Below, in pieces: positions 15,356 through 24,583 of a stretch of 62,137 nucleotides of DNA; within the stretch, counting starts at the first letter, position 1, and the number at the start of each line of letters is the position of its first letter. Both the position numbers and the translations under genes were made by a program. The notes beneath the pieces are model-generated. The model made no database searches. It was not told the DNA's origin and saw nothing but the letters and a program-made list of their open reading frames with translations. This DNA is from Paucibacter sp. KBW04 (GTDB taxonomy: Bacteria; Pseudomonadota; Gammaproteobacteria; Burkholderiales; Burkholderiaceae_C), in the NCBI RefSeq assembly GCF_003852425.1, contig NZ_QAJN01000020.1:1-62137 (forward strand), read 5' to 3'.

Positions 15356-16450
15356 ATGAAAGTAGCCCTGCTCGGCGCCGGACATATCGGCCAAACCATT
15401 GCCCGCCTTTTGCATGGCAGCGGCGACTACCAGGTGACCGTGATCGACAAGAGCGCGGCGGCCTTAGCCAAGCTGCAGGCCGAGGGCATCGCCACCCAGA
15501 CGGTGGACACCGAGAACAAGGCCGCCCTGGCCGCCGCTCTGCGCGGCCAGACTACGGTGGTCAACGCCTTGCCTTACCACCTGGCCATCACGGCAGCTCA
15601 CCTTGCGCTGGAGGCCGGCTGCCATTACTTCGACCTCACCGAAGACGTGGCGGCGACCAAGGAGATCAAGCGCATCGCCGCCGGCGCGCGCACCGCCTTC
15701 ATGCCCCAATGCGGCCTGGCCCCAGGTTTCATCGGTATCGTCGCCCATCATCTGGCCAAGAGCTTTGACACTTTGCAGGATGTGAAGATGCGCGTCGGCG
15801 CCTTGCCGGCCTTCCCCACCAATGCGCTCAAGTACAACCTGACCTGGAGCGTGGACGGGCTGATCAACGAGTACTGCCACCCCTGCGAGTCCATCCACGA
15901 TGGTGAGCTGATCGCCGCCCTGCCGCTGGAAGGCCTGGAGCATTTCTCGCTGGACGGCACCGAGTACGAGGCCTTCAACACCTCGGGCGGCTTGGGCACT
16001 TTGTGCGAGACCCTGTCGGGCCGGGTGCGCAATCTTGACTACAAAACCGTGCGCTACCCCGGGCATCGCGATCTGATGATGATGCTGTTGGATGACCTGC
16101 AGCTGAAGAACGACCAAGAGACGCTGAAGAACATCATGCGCAAGTCCATGCCCGCCACCATGCAGGACGTGGTGCTGGTGTTCGTGACGGTGTCGGGCAT
16201 GCGCGGCGGCTCCTTGGTGCAAGAGGTGTTCGCTCGCAAGATCTTTGCCGAGCGTGATGGGGCCTCGCCTCTGTCGGCCATCCAGATCACCACGGCGGCC
16301 GGTATCTGCGCTGCGGTCGATCTCTTCCGCGAAGGCAAACTGCCGCAGTCCGGCTTCATCCGCCAGGAAGAGGTGGAGTTGCCGGCCTTCTTGGCCAACC
16401 GCTTCGGCAAGGCTTATCAGCAATCGCGCCAGGTGGAATCAATCGGTTAA
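15356..16450 (+). CDS. L-lysine 6-dehydrogenase (saccharopine dehydrogenase family)
   Basis: 364 residues. Rossmann loop VALLGAGHIGQTIARLL; the saccharopine-dehydrogenase fold continues with FDLTEDVAATKEIKRI and PQCGLAPGFIGIVAHHL. Length and these blocks fit lysine 6-dehydrogenase, which oxidises L-lysine to 2-aminoadipate semialdehyde (cyclising to piperideine-6-carboxylate) with NAD. The next gene encodes the aldehyde dehydrogenase expected to take the product to aminoadipate, 21 bp downstream, so a two-gene operon is likely. Confidence 0.88.
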   Translation: MKVALLGAGHIGQTIARLLHGSGDYQVTVIDKSAAALAKLQAEGIATQTVDTENKAALAAALRGQTTVVNALPYHLAITAAHLALEAGCHYFDLTEDVAATKEIKRIAAGARTAFMPQCGLAPGFIGIVAHHLAKSFDTLQDVKMRVGALPAFPTNALKYNLTWSVDGLINEYCHPCESIHDGELIAALPLEGLEHFSLDGTEYEAFNTSGGLGTLCETLSGRVRNLDYKTVRYPGHRDLMMMLLDDLQLKNDQETLKNIMRKSMPATMQDVVLVFVTVSGMRGGSLVQEVFARKIFAERDGASPLSAIQITTAAGICAAVDLFREGKLPQSGFIRQEEVELPAFLANRFGKAYQQSRQVESIG

Positions 16451-16471
16451 GGCAAGAGAGAGAATCCGCTC

Positions 16472-17974
16472 ATGAACGAAATCCAAACACTGATGCAGTC
16501 CCTGGGCCTGCCCGCCAGCGCTTACAGCGAGGGCACGCTGAAGGTGCGCTCCCCTATCGACGGCGCCGCCTTGGGCGCCGTGCACGAAGCCTCGGCCGCC
16601 GAGATGCAAGCGGCTGTTGGGCGCGCCCACGCCGCCCATCTGAGCTGGCGCAATGTGCCCGCGCCGCGTCGCGGTGAGCTGGTGCGCCTCTTCGGTGAAG
16701 AGTTGCGCTTGCACAAGCAAGACCTGGCACGCCTGGTCTCGCTGGAAGCCGGCAAGGTCACCAGCGAAGGCGAGGGCGAGGTGCAGGAGATGATAGACAT
16801 CTGCGACTTCGCCGTGGGCTTGAGCCGCCAGTTGCATGGCCTGACGATTGCCTCGGAACGCCCCGGCCACCGCATGATGGAGCAGTGGCTGCCGCTGGGT
16901 GTGGTGGGCATCATCTCGGCCTTTAACTTCCCCGTCGCTGTCTGGGCTTGGAACTCGGCCCTGGCTCTGGTTTGCGGCAATAGCTGCGTCTGGAAGCCGT
17001 CTGAGAAGACGCCGCTGACGGCCTTGGCCACGCAGGCCTTGTTCGACAAAGCGCTGGCACGTTTTGAGGGCGCGCCCGCGCATCTCTCCCAAGTGCTCAA
17101 CGGCGGCGCTGCCGTGGGCGAGGCCCTGGTGGACGACCACCGCGTCGCCCTGGTCTCGGCCACCGGCTCGACCCGCATGGGCCGGGCCGTGGCGCCTAAG
17201 GTGGCGGCGCGCTTCGGCCGTTGCCTGCTGGAGCTGGGCGGCAATAACGCCATCATCGTCAGCCCTTCGGCCGATTTGGAACTGGCCGTGCGCGGCATTC
17301 TGTTCGGCGCCTATGGCACGGCCGGCCAGCGCTGCACCACGACGCGCCGCGTCATCATCCACGAGAGCATTCATGACGAACTGGTGGCGCGCCTGGACCG
17401 CGCCCGCGCCCAGCTCAAGATCGGCAGCCCCATCGAGGCCGGCACCTTGATTGGCCCGCTGATCGATCCGGCCGCTTTCGATGCCATGCAAAAAGCCCTG
17501 GCCGCCGCGCGCGAGCAGGGTGGCGAGGTCAGCGGCGGCGAACGCGCGCTGGCCGCGCAGTATCCGAACGCTTGGTACGCCACGCCTGCCCTGGTGCGCA
17601 TGCCCGCGCAGACGGCGGTGGTCAAGCAAGAGACCTTTGCGCCCATCCTCTACACGCTCAAGTACAAGAGCCTGGATGAAGCCATTGCGCTGCAAAACGA
17701 TGTGCCGCAAGGACTGTCCTCCGCCATCTTCACCAATGATTTGCGTGAGGCCGAACTCTTTGTCTCGGCGGCAGGTTCGGACTGCGGCATTGCCAACGTC
17801 AATATCGGCACCTCGGGGGCCGAGATCGGTGGCGCTTTCGGCGGCGAAAAGGAAACCGGCGGTGGCCGCGAATCGGGTTCGGACGCTTGGCGTGCCTATA
17901 TGCGCCGTGCCACCAACACGGTCAACTACTCCAGCGCCTTGCCGCTGGCTCAGGGCGTTAAGTTCGATATCTGA
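16472..17974 (+). CDS. Aminoadipate-semialdehyde (piperideine-6-carboxylate) dehydrogenase, ALDH7 type
   Basis: 500 residues. ALDH fold with NAD site (VVGIISAFNFPVAVWAWNSA), catalytic Glu in LLELGGNNAIIV and catalytic Cys in AGQRCTTTRRVI. The C-terminal VNYSSALPLAQGVKFD is the mark of ALDH7/antiquitin enzymes, which oxidise aminoadipate semialdehyde in lysine catabolism. With the upstream lysine dehydrogenase it forms lysine to 2-aminoadipate. A T-rich hairpin at 17973-18008 ends the operon. Confidence 0.9.
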   Translation: MNEIQTLMQSLGLPASAYSEGTLKVRSPIDGAALGAVHEASAAEMQAAVGRAHAAHLSWRNVPAPRRGELVRLFGEELRLHKQDLARLVSLEAGKVTSEGEGEVQEMIDICDFAVGLSRQLHGLTIASERPGHRMMEQWLPLGVVGIISAFNFPVAVWAWNSALALVCGNSCVWKPSEKTPLTALATQALFDKALARFEGAPAHLSQVLNGGAAVGEALVDDHRVALVSATGSTRMGRAVAPKVAARFGRCLLELGGNNAIIVSPSADLELAVRGILFGAYGTAGQRCTTTRRVIIHESIHDELVARLDRARAQLKIGSPIEAGTLIGPLIDPAAFDAMQKALAAAREQGGEVSGGERALAAQYPNAWYATPALVRMPAQTAVVKQETFAPILYTLKYKSLDEAIALQNDVPQGLSSAIFTNDLREAELFVSAAGSDCGIANVNIGTSGAEIGGAFGGEKETGGGRESGSDAWRAYMRRATNTVNYSSALPLAQGVKFDI

Positions 17975-18008
17975 GGCCGCAGGCTGCCTTCGGCGGCCTC
18001 TTGTTTTT
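17973..18008 (+). terminator. Rho-independent terminator of the lysine operon
   Basis: GAGGCCG ... CGGCCTC stem followed by TTGTTTTT (18001-18008), starting at the stop of the aldehyde dehydrogenase gene. Confidence 0.75.
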
Positions 18009-18038
18009 GGGTCTATTTGAAGATTTTGTAGAAAATCT

Positions 18039-18067
18039 TTGGCGAGCTAAAAAATACGTGCTACAGT
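18039..18067 (+). promoter_or_regulatory. Sigma-70 promoter of tRNA-Leu
   Basis: TTGGCG (18039-18044), 17-bp spacer, TACAGT (18062-18067), with a following AGCGGTCTTCGCTG block. Start site would lie about 30 bases before the mature tRNA. A similar block GCTACAGTAGAGGGCTTCGC occurs at 61990-62009. Confidence 0.7.
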
Positions 18068-18103
18068 AGCGGTCTTCGCTGTTCAGGCAGCGAAGAAAAG
18101 CAA

Positions 18104-18181
<78 letters not shown>

Positions 18182-18188
<7 letters not shown>

Positions 18189-18454
18189 AACAAGAAAGGC
18201 CAGCACGCAAGTGCTGGCCTTTTGCGTTTGGGGCACAGGAAGCAAGGTCCCTGCGGACCTTGCGGGAGGACGAGAAAGGCGCCCGCATGCTTGCGGCGCC
18301 GGGGTCGCGGGACGTGACCGAGCCTCTCCTGGGCTGAGGCGGGACCGAACACGAGCCTCGCGGCTTGTGTGACGCTCGCCGAGGCCAAGCCGCCTGCAGG
18401 CGGCTTGGCACCAAACAAGAAAGGCCAGCACGCAAGTGCTGGCCTTTTGCGTTT
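18182..18454 (+). repeat. 48-bp perfect direct repeat (tRNA 3' end plus terminator) flanking a hairpin-rich spacer
   Basis: The 48-bp unit at 18182-18229 is repeated exactly at 18407-18454, 225 bp apart. It starts with the last bases of the tRNA (GGCACCA) and covers the terminator. The spacer holds a 9-bp perfect stem (GCAAGGTCC/GGACCTTGC, 18241-18262) and a perfect 26-bp palindrome (18384-18409). It also has a near copy of the tRNA 3' end, GAGCCTCTCCTGGGC (18319-18333). This suggests a duplication or a small insertion at a tRNA 3' end. No gene lies in 18189-18480. Confidence 0.75.
18196..18223 (+). terminator. tRNA-Leu terminator
   Basis: AAGGCCAGCAC-GCAA-GTGCTGGCCTT, 11-bp perfect stem, followed by TT and GCGTTT. 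The same unit recurs at 18421-18448. Confidence 0.8.
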
Positions 18455-18480
18455 TCCGGCTTTGAAACCAAGCGGCGGGG

Positions 18481-20616
18481 TCAGGTCTTGCCTAGTCGGC
18501 CGGATGTTTTCAAGAGCTCTTCCAGCGCTTGCGCAGGCATGGGCCGGGCATACCAATAGCCCTGGCCGAAATCGCAGCCTGCCTCTAGCAGCAATCGATG
18601 CTGCTCCTCGGTTTCCACCCCCTCGGCCACCACCTCGATGCCCAGGGCATGAGCCATGGTGATGATGGCATTGCACAGGGCCAACTCCTTGGCGCCGGTC
18701 TTCAGATGGCTGACAAAACTCTTGTCGATCTTGACCTGATCGATGGCCAGGCGCTGCAGATAGGACAGTGAGCTGTAGCCGGTGCCGAAGTCATCCAGCG
18801 AGACCTGCATGCCGGCCTTGCGCAAGCTGTCCAGATGCAGGGTGACGAGCTCATCCGCCTCCAGCAGCAGGCCCTCGGTGATCTCCACCGCGATGGCCTG
18901 GCCAGGCAGGCCCAACTCCTTCAGGCGCCGCGCCCAGGCATGGCCTTGAGCCTGCCCATTGGGCAGACCGCTGCTGCGGAACTGCACCGGGGACTTGTTG
19001 ATATTGAGCTGAAAGCGTGGGTTGAAGCGGCTGCGCCAGTCTTGCACCTGCAGCGCCACCTGCTCGAACACCCATTCGCCGATCTCGATGATCAAGCCAC
19101 TGGTTTCGGCCAAGGGGATGAACTCGCCCGGTCCCAGCAGGCCGCGGCTGGGGTGCTGCCAGCGTAGCAAGGCCTCGGCCTTGTGGATCAGCCCGTCGCT
19201 GAGCCGAACAATCGGTTGGTAGACCAGGCTGAACTGCTGCTCGGACAGGGCATCGTGCAAATCATTGCCCAGGCGCGCCCGCTCTTGTGCGGCGGTCTGC
19301 AGGGCCGGCGTGAAGCGGCACAGGCGGTTGCGGCCGGCGCCCTTGGCCATATAGAGCGCCTGATCCGCGTGTTTGAACAAGGTCTCGATCTGCTCGCCAT
19401 CGGCCGGGTACAGGCTCAGGCCAATGCTGGCCGAGACAAACACGCGTTCGCCCTCCAGGCGGAAGGCAAAGGCCAGGGCTTGCAAGATGTTTTGCGCAAT
19501 GGCCTCGGCCTGCTGGGGCGAGTCAATCTCGCTCAGCACCACGGTGAACTCGTCACCGCCCATGCGCGCCACCGTGTGGGGGGCCGGGGCGCAGGCGACG
19601 ATGCGCTGCGTGGCTTGCACCAGCAGCAGGTCGCCCATGGCATGACCCAGCAGGTCGTTGACCTCCTTGAAGTGATCCAGATCGATGAAGAGCACGGCGA
19701 CCGAGCGGCCGCTCTTCCAGGCCACATGTTGGGCTTGCTCCAAGCGCTCGCGCAGCAGGCGGCGGTTGGGCAGGCCGGTGAGGGCATCGAAATGGGCTTG
19801 TTGCCAGATCAAGGCCTCGCTCTGCTTGCGGGCGGTGATGTCGGTGTGGGTGCCCACCATGCGCAGCGGCCGGCCTTCTTCGTCACGGCTGATCACCATG
19901 CCGCGGCTGAGAATCCATTTCCAACTGCCATCCTTGCAGCGCACGCGGTGCTCATTGCTGTAGAGCGGCGCGCGGCCCGAGAAATGAGCTTCGCGGTCCA
20001 AGCTCATCTGGGCCAGATCGTCGGGGTGGGTCAGTGCGTCGAACTCGGCCGGGCTGGGTTGAATCTCATTCGGCGAGTAGCCATACATCTGCAGATAACG
20101 TGGCGAGTAAATCTCCACCCCGGTTTGTACATACCAGTCCCAGACGCCATCGCCATTGCTTTCCAGCGCCAGCTTCCACAGGTCATCGGCCTGGCGCAAA
20201 CGGGTTTCTTGTTCCTTGCGTTCATGCACATCGCTCATGCTGAGCAAGACCTGACCCTCGGGCAGCAAACGAGCCTGGGTTTGATGCCAGCAAAAGCCCC
20301 CATCAGCCGCAAGCCAGCGGCAATCCAGCAACAGATCTGCCCCTTGTTTTAGCTTCAAGAGCTGCGCCTCTAAGGACGGGAGATCGGCCGGGTGCAAGCG
20401 CGCCAGCCAGGGCTGGCCTTGCAGTTCTTGCAGGCTCAGGCCGGTATAGGCCAGCAGGCTTTGGTTGGCTTGCAACAGCGTATAGCTCGGGCTCAGCAAG
20501 GCCACGCCTTGCGGCAGCTGGTCCAGCCAATGTGCGGCGGGCAGGGGCCATCCTGGCGCTTGTTCTGGCGAAGGGGGCGAATCCCGCTGGCCGGTGGATA
20601 CGGAGTTAGGGGCCAT
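18481..20616 (-). CDS. PAS-GGDEF-EAL signalling protein
   Basis: 711 residues from ATG 20616; the frame is open to 20793 but the extension is unlike coding sequence. Two PAS/PAC sensors come first, then a GGDEF domain with an intact signature (ARMGGDEFTVVL), then an EAL domain with KAEALLRW, NINKSPVQF, DDFGTGYSSL and AEGVETEEQ. Both catalytic halves look intact, so it may make or break c-di-GMP. No RxxD inhibition site lies upstream of GGDEF. No membrane helix, so cytoplasmic. Confidence 0.9.
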   Translation of the reverse strand: MAPNSVSTGQRDSPPSPEQAPGWPLPAAHWLDQLPQGVALLSPSYTLLQANQSLLAYTGLSLQELQGQPWLARLHPADLPSLEAQLLKLKQGADLLLDCRWLAADGGFCWHQTQARLLPEGQVLLSMSDVHERKEQETRLRQADDLWKLALESNGDGVWDWYVQTGVEIYSPRYLQMYGYSPNEIQPSPAEFDALTHPDDLAQMSLDREAHFSGRAPLYSNEHRVRCKDGSWKWILSRGMVISRDEEGRPLRMVGTHTDITARKQSEALIWQQAHFDALTGLPNRRLLRERLEQAQHVAWKSGRSVAVLFIDLDHFKEVNDLLGHAMGDLLLVQATQRIVACAPAPHTVARMGGDEFTVVLSEIDSPQQAEAIAQNILQALAFAFRLEGERVFVSASIGLSLYPADGEQIETLFKHADQALYMAKGAGRNRLCRFTPALQTAAQERARLGNDLHDALSEQQFSLVYQPIVRLSDGLIHKAEALLRWQHPSRGLLGPGEFIPLAETSGLIIEIGEWVFEQVALQVQDWRSRFNPRFQLNINKSPVQFRSSGLPNGQAQGHAWARRLKELGLPGQAIAVEITEGLLLEADELVTLHLDSLRKAGMQVSLDDFGTGYSSLSYLQRLAIDQVKIDKSFVSHLKTGAKELALCNAIITMAHALGIEVVAEGVETEEQHRLLLEAGCDFGQGYWYARPMPAQALEELLKTSGRLGKT

Positions 20617-20966
20617 GTTCACGGCCACATCATGCCGATGGAACTGAAAAATGGCGATGAAATCTTCACCGAAGCAGGCCTGGGAACATGCGGTTACTAC
20701 AAAAACTGTTGCGAATACTGGGCAGGCGGAAGCCCGAGCACGCAGGATGCCGGGCGCAGGGACTGTGCATGCAGGGGCGAGTATCGGTCGCAAGCCTTGA
20801 TGCAGCGCAGTGCCGCCCTGCCTCTTGCGTGCAAAATGACGCGCTAAAGTGTTGGATGTAATGATTCACGCCGACTCACAGAGGCCTCTTGATCGGGGTT
20901 CTCGGTGATTCAGTGAAAATAGCGCCGCCCGAGCTGGTCGGGCACCATTTGAGATGAGACCCTGGA
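20617..20966. other. Non-coding gap before the HU gene
   Basis: 350 bp between the divergent GGDEF-EAL and HU genes. It should hold both promoters, but I could not choose convincing -35/-10 pairs for HU. A small stem GCCCGA/TCGGGC lies at 20927-20943 in the HU leader. Nothing else is visible. Confidence 0.4.
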
Positions 20967-21329
20967 ATGAATAAAACCGAACTGATTGAACATCTGGCCA
21001 CCAAGCACGCGCTGACCAAGGCCGAAGCTGGCCGTATCCTGGAAACCCTGCTGGACGCCGTGGTCACCACCGTCAAGAAGGGTGGCGCTGTGTCCATTCC
21101 TGGCTTCGGCTCGTTCAAGCAACACTCGCGTGCCGCTCGCACCGGCGTGAACCCCAGCACCGGCGACAAGATCAAGATCGCCGCCGCCAAGCTGCCCAAG
21201 TTCACTCCTGGCGCTGGTTTCAAGGCCGCTGTGGATCCCAAGGCTGCTGCCCGCAAGGCTGCCAAGGCTGCCGACGCTAGCGCTGCCAAGGTCGCTGCAA
21301 AGCCCGCCGCCAAGAAGGCCAAGAAGTAA
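20967..21329 (+). CDS. HU-family DNA-binding protein with basic Lys/Ala-rich tail
   Basis: 120 residues: residues 1-90 are the HU core (MNKTELIEHLATKHALTKAE, GFGSFKQHSRAARTGVNPST), which binds and bends DNA as a dimer in the nucleoid. The C-terminal ~30 residues (DPKAAARKAAKAADASAAKV and onwards, ending AKKAKK) form a histone-H1-like tail. Such tails are known in some betaproteobacterial HU proteins and may add non-specific DNA or RNA contacts. Confidence 0.92.
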   Translation: MNKTELIEHLATKHALTKAEAGRILETLLDAVVTTVKKGGAVSIPGFGSFKQHSRAARTGVNPSTGDKIKIAAAKLPKFTPGAGFKAAVDPKAAARKAAKAADASAAKVAAKPAAKKAKK

Positions 21330-21402
21330 AAATCATGAGCTCAGGGCCTTGCGCCCTGTTCTCAGTTGCCTGAAGACCTCCCGGTCCTCAGGCTCACCCG
21401 GC

Positions 21403-21434
21403 AAAGCCAGGTGTTCGCAGGAACACTTGGCTTT
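21403..21434 (+). terminator. Terminator after the HU gene
   Basis: AAAGCCAGGTGTTC-GCAG-GAACACTTGGCTTT with one G-T wobble, then GTTGTTT. It ends the HU transcript and precedes the convergent ABM gene. Confidence 0.75.
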
Positions 21435-21454
21435 GTTGTTTCTGGCGGGCCGCC

Positions 21455-21757
21455 TTAGCCCTGCGTCACGCGCGCTTCGAAATGCTCGACCTGGGGCGGC
21501 GCGGCAAAGAAGGGGCCGACGATGGCGCGCCAGGCCGGGAACAGCGGGCCGCCGCGGAAGTGCACCGTGTGGTCTTCCAGCGTGGCCCATTCGATCTGCA
21601 GCAGATAGCGCTCGGGCGATTCAATGCCTTGCTGCACACGGGCCGAGACAAAGCCCTGGGCTTGCGAGATGACGGTCTTGAGGCCATGGGCAATGGCTTC
21701 TTCGAAGGCGGCCTGCTGGCCGGGGGCGATGCGGATGTCGGCGATTTCGAGAATCAT
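21455..21757 (-). CDS. Antibiotic biosynthesis monooxygenase (ABM) domain protein
   Basis: 100 residues from ATG 21757. The ABM ferredoxin-like pattern is visible: IAPGQQAAFEEAI, GFVSARVQQGIESPERYLL and IEWATLEDHTVHFRGGPLF. Small ABM proteins are cytoplasmic monooxygenases or heme-related oxidoreductases; the substrate is unknown. It follows the formate dehydrogenase gene on the same strand (30-bp gap) and could be its last operon gene. Confidence 0.8.
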   Translation of the reverse strand: MILEIADIRIAPGQQAAFEEAIAHGLKTVISQAQGFVSARVQQGIESPERYLLQIEWATLEDHTVHFRGGPLFPAWRAIVGPFFAAPPQVEHFEARVTQG

Positions 21758-21787
21758 GGGTCTACTTTCCAACAAAGAAAAAATGAA

Positions 21788-24580
21788 TCAGCTCAGCGCC
21801 TGCACCTGCACGGCGGTGACCTTGAAGCCGGGGATCTTGCCCGAGGGATCGAGCGCACTGCCGGTCAGCAGATTGGCCGTCGCCTCCCAGTAGCAGAAGG
21901 GCAAGAAAACCTGCCCCTGGCGCACCTCAGTGCTTTGCTGCAGCAGGGCTTGCAAATCGCCAAAGCGGGAGCTCATGCGTACCGCTTGACCATCGTGTAA
22001 GTGCAGGGCGGCGATGTCCTCCGGGTGCATGCTGATCAGGGGCTGGGGCGAGAGCGCCTCCAGAGCGCTGGCCCGCCGCGTCATCGCGCCGGTATGCCAG
22101 TGTTCCAACACCCGGCCGGTGGCCAGCACCAGGGGGAATTGCGCGTCGGGCTGCTCGGGCCCGGGCGTGAAGGTGGTAGGGACCAACTGGGCGCGGCCAT
22201 CTTTTGTGGGGAAGCGCTCGATGAAGACCACGTCCTCGCCGGGCCTGTCCTCGCGCGGGGCTGGGGTGACCACGGCTTCTTCCCTTAGCAAGCGGGCCCA
22301 GCTCACACCGGCCAGCGGCGCCATCAGCTGGCGCATCTCCTCAAACACGCGCGCCACCGGGGCCTGGGCGGCCGCCTGGCCGTCGCCGTCCTCGGCCTGC
22401 CAGTACTGCCAAGGCAGGCCGATGCGGCGGGCCAGTTGCTCAATGATCCAGAGGTCTTGCCGGGCCTCGCCGGGCGGCGTCAGGGCCGGGCGGCCGACTT
22501 GGATCAGGCGGTCGGTATTCGTGTAGCTGCCCCATTTCTCAGGGTGAGCGGAAGCGGGCAGGATCACATCGGCCAGCAAAGCCGTCTCGGTCGCGAAGAT
22601 GTCTTGCACCACCAGATGCTCCAGCCTGGCGAGGCCGGCGCGGGCGTGATCCAGATCGGGGTCGGACATGGCGGGGTTTTCGCCTTCGATGAACATGGCC
22701 TTGATGCGCCCCTCATAAGCCGCATGGATGATCTCCACCACCGTGAGGCCAGGTTCGGCGCCCAAGGTGGCATCCATGCCCCACAAGGCCTCGAACTGCT
22801 CGCGTACCTCGGCATGAATCACCCGTTGGTAATTGGGCAGCATCATGGGGATGAGGCCGGCGTCGGAAGCGCCTTGTACATTGTTCTGGCCGCGCAAGGG
22901 GTGCAGGCCGGTGCCAGGGCGGCCGATCTGGCCGGTGATCATGGCCAGGGCGATCAGACAGCGCACATTGTCGGTGCCATGCACATGCTGGCTGATGCCC
23001 ATGCCCCAGAAAATCATCGAGGCGCGGGACTTGGCGTAAAGCCGCGCCACCTCGCGCAGGGTCTCGGGCGGGATGCCGCAGATCTCGCTCATGCGCTCCG
23101 GCGTGCATTCGGCCACGGCCGCCTTCAAGGATTCATAACCATTGACCCGAGCGGCAATGAAGGCTGGGTCGGTCAGGCCTTCCGCAATGATGATGTGCAG
23201 CAAGGCATTGAGCAGGGCCACATCGCTGTCCGGCCGGAAGGCCAGATGGTGGCGGGCGAAGCGAGTCATGGGCGCACGGCGCGGGTCGGCCACGATCAGG
23301 GTCGCGCCCTTTTCTTTCACCGCGTTCTTGATGAAGCTGGCCGCCACCGGGTGGTTGGAGCTGGGGTTGGCGCCGATCAGCAAGATCACCTCGGCGTGCT
23401 GCACATCCGATACCGGGTTGCTCACCGAGCCTGAACCCAGGCCCTCCAGCAAGGCCGCCACCGAGCTGGCGTGGCAAAGCCGCGTGCAGTGGTCGACGTT
23501 GTGGGTGCCAAAGCCCTGGCGGATCAGCTTTTGAAAGAGATAGGCCTCCTCATTGCTGCCCTTGGCCGAGCCGAAGCCAGCCAGCGGGCTGGCCTTGCCG
23601 CGCGCCGAGTCGCCTTGCAGATGGCGTTTGAAGCCGGCTGCGGCTAGGTCCAGGGCTTCCTCCCAGCTGGCGGGGCGGAAGAGGGCAGACAAGGGCAACT
23701 CGCCGCGCCGCACCCGCTGAATATCGGCCGGGTCCTTGGCCACGCCCTCACGGCGCACCAAGGGCAGGCGCAGGCGCTCCTCGCTCATCACATAGTCGTA
23801 GCCATAGCGGCCTTTGACGCACAGGCGCCCATGATTGGCCGGACCATCGCGGCCGGTGGCTTCCAGAATGCGCTCGTCCTTGACTCGGTAGCTCAGCTGG
23901 CAGCCCACGCCGCAGTAAGGGCAGACCGAATCCACCTCGGCATCGGCCAGCAGCAGGGCCGCGCCATTGGCTGGCGTCAGGGCTCCTGTGGGGCAGGCTT
24001 GCACGCATTCGCCACAGGCCACACAGGAGCTTTGGCCCAGGGCATCGTCGGCATCGAAGGCGATGCGGGTGTGGGCGCCGGAGCCGGCAACACCCAGCAC
24101 ATCGTTGACCTGCTCGTCACGGCAGGCGCGCACGCAGCGCATGCATTGAATGCAGGCATCCAGATGCACCTGGATGGCCGGGTGGCTGAGGTCGGGCTCG
24201 GGCTGCTCGCGCGGCGCAAAGCGGGGCTGGCTCACGCCCAGCGCTTGGCACCACTGCGACAACTCAGATTCCCGGCTGTGGGCCTGGGCCGGCGCATTGG
24301 CCAGCAGCAACTCCAAGACCATCTTCTGGCTGCGCTGCACCCGTGGCGTGTTCAGCTGCACCTGCATGCCTTGGCTGGGCTTGCGGCAGCAGGAGGCAGC
24401 CAAGGTGCGCTCACCGGCGATCTCAACAACGCAGGCACGGCAGTTGCCCGCGGGGCTCAGCCCCTCGCTGTGGCAGAGGTGGGGGATGGCAATCTGGGCG
24501 CGGCGAGCGGCTTCCCAGATCGTTTCGCCACCTTGGGCTTCGATGGTCTGGCCGTCTAGTTGAAAAGTTATGCTGCTCAT
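21788..24580 (-). CDS. fdsA: NAD-dependent formate dehydrogenase, alpha (molybdo/tungsto) subunit
   Basis: 930 residues. Domain order: 2Fe-2S (CHSEGLSPAGNCRACV), two 4Fe-4S (CIQCMRCVRAC, CVACGECVQACPTGA), 4Fe-4S (CPYCGVGC), then bis-MGD catalytic domain with NVDHCTRLCHASSVAALLEG. The Cys-His pair is the metal ligand and catalytic His of formate dehydrogenases (Cys instead of selenocysteine). It oxidises formate to CO2, passing electrons to the diaphorase encoded upstream, 3 bp away. No fdsC/fdsD chaperone gene follows in the window. Confidence 0.92.
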   Translation of the reverse strand: MSSITFQLDGQTIEAQGGETIWEAARRAQIAIPHLCHSEGLSPAGNCRACVVEIAGERTLAASCCRKPSQGMQVQLNTPRVQRSQKMVLELLLANAPAQAHSRESELSQWCQALGVSQPRFAPREQPEPDLSHPAIQVHLDACIQCMRCVRACRDEQVNDVLGVAGSGAHTRIAFDADDALGQSSCVACGECVQACPTGALTPANGAALLLADAEVDSVCPYCGVGCQLSYRVKDERILEATGRDGPANHGRLCVKGRYGYDYVMSEERLRLPLVRREGVAKDPADIQRVRRGELPLSALFRPASWEEALDLAAAGFKRHLQGDSARGKASPLAGFGSAKGSNEEAYLFQKLIRQGFGTHNVDHCTRLCHASSVAALLEGLGSGSVSNPVSDVQHAEVILLIGANPSSNHPVAASFIKNAVKEKGATLIVADPRRAPMTRFARHHLAFRPDSDVALLNALLHIIIAEGLTDPAFIAARVNGYESLKAAVAECTPERMSEICGIPPETLREVARLYAKSRASMIFWGMGISQHVHGTDNVRCLIALAMITGQIGRPGTGLHPLRGQNNVQGASDAGLIPMMLPNYQRVIHAEVREQFEALWGMDATLGAEPGLTVVEIIHAAYEGRIKAMFIEGENPAMSDPDLDHARAGLARLEHLVVQDIFATETALLADVILPASAHPEKWGSYTNTDRLIQVGRPALTPPGEARQDLWIIEQLARRIGLPWQYWQAEDGDGQAAAQAPVARVFEEMRQLMAPLAGVSWARLLREEAVVTPAPREDRPGEDVVFIERFPTKDGRAQLVPTTFTPGPEQPDAQFPLVLATGRVLEHWHTGAMTRRASALEALSPQPLISMHPEDIAALHLHDGQAVRMSSRFGDLQALLQQSTEVRQGQVFLPFCYWEATANLLTGSALDPSGKIPGFKVTAVQVQALS

Positions 24581-24583
24581 GGC

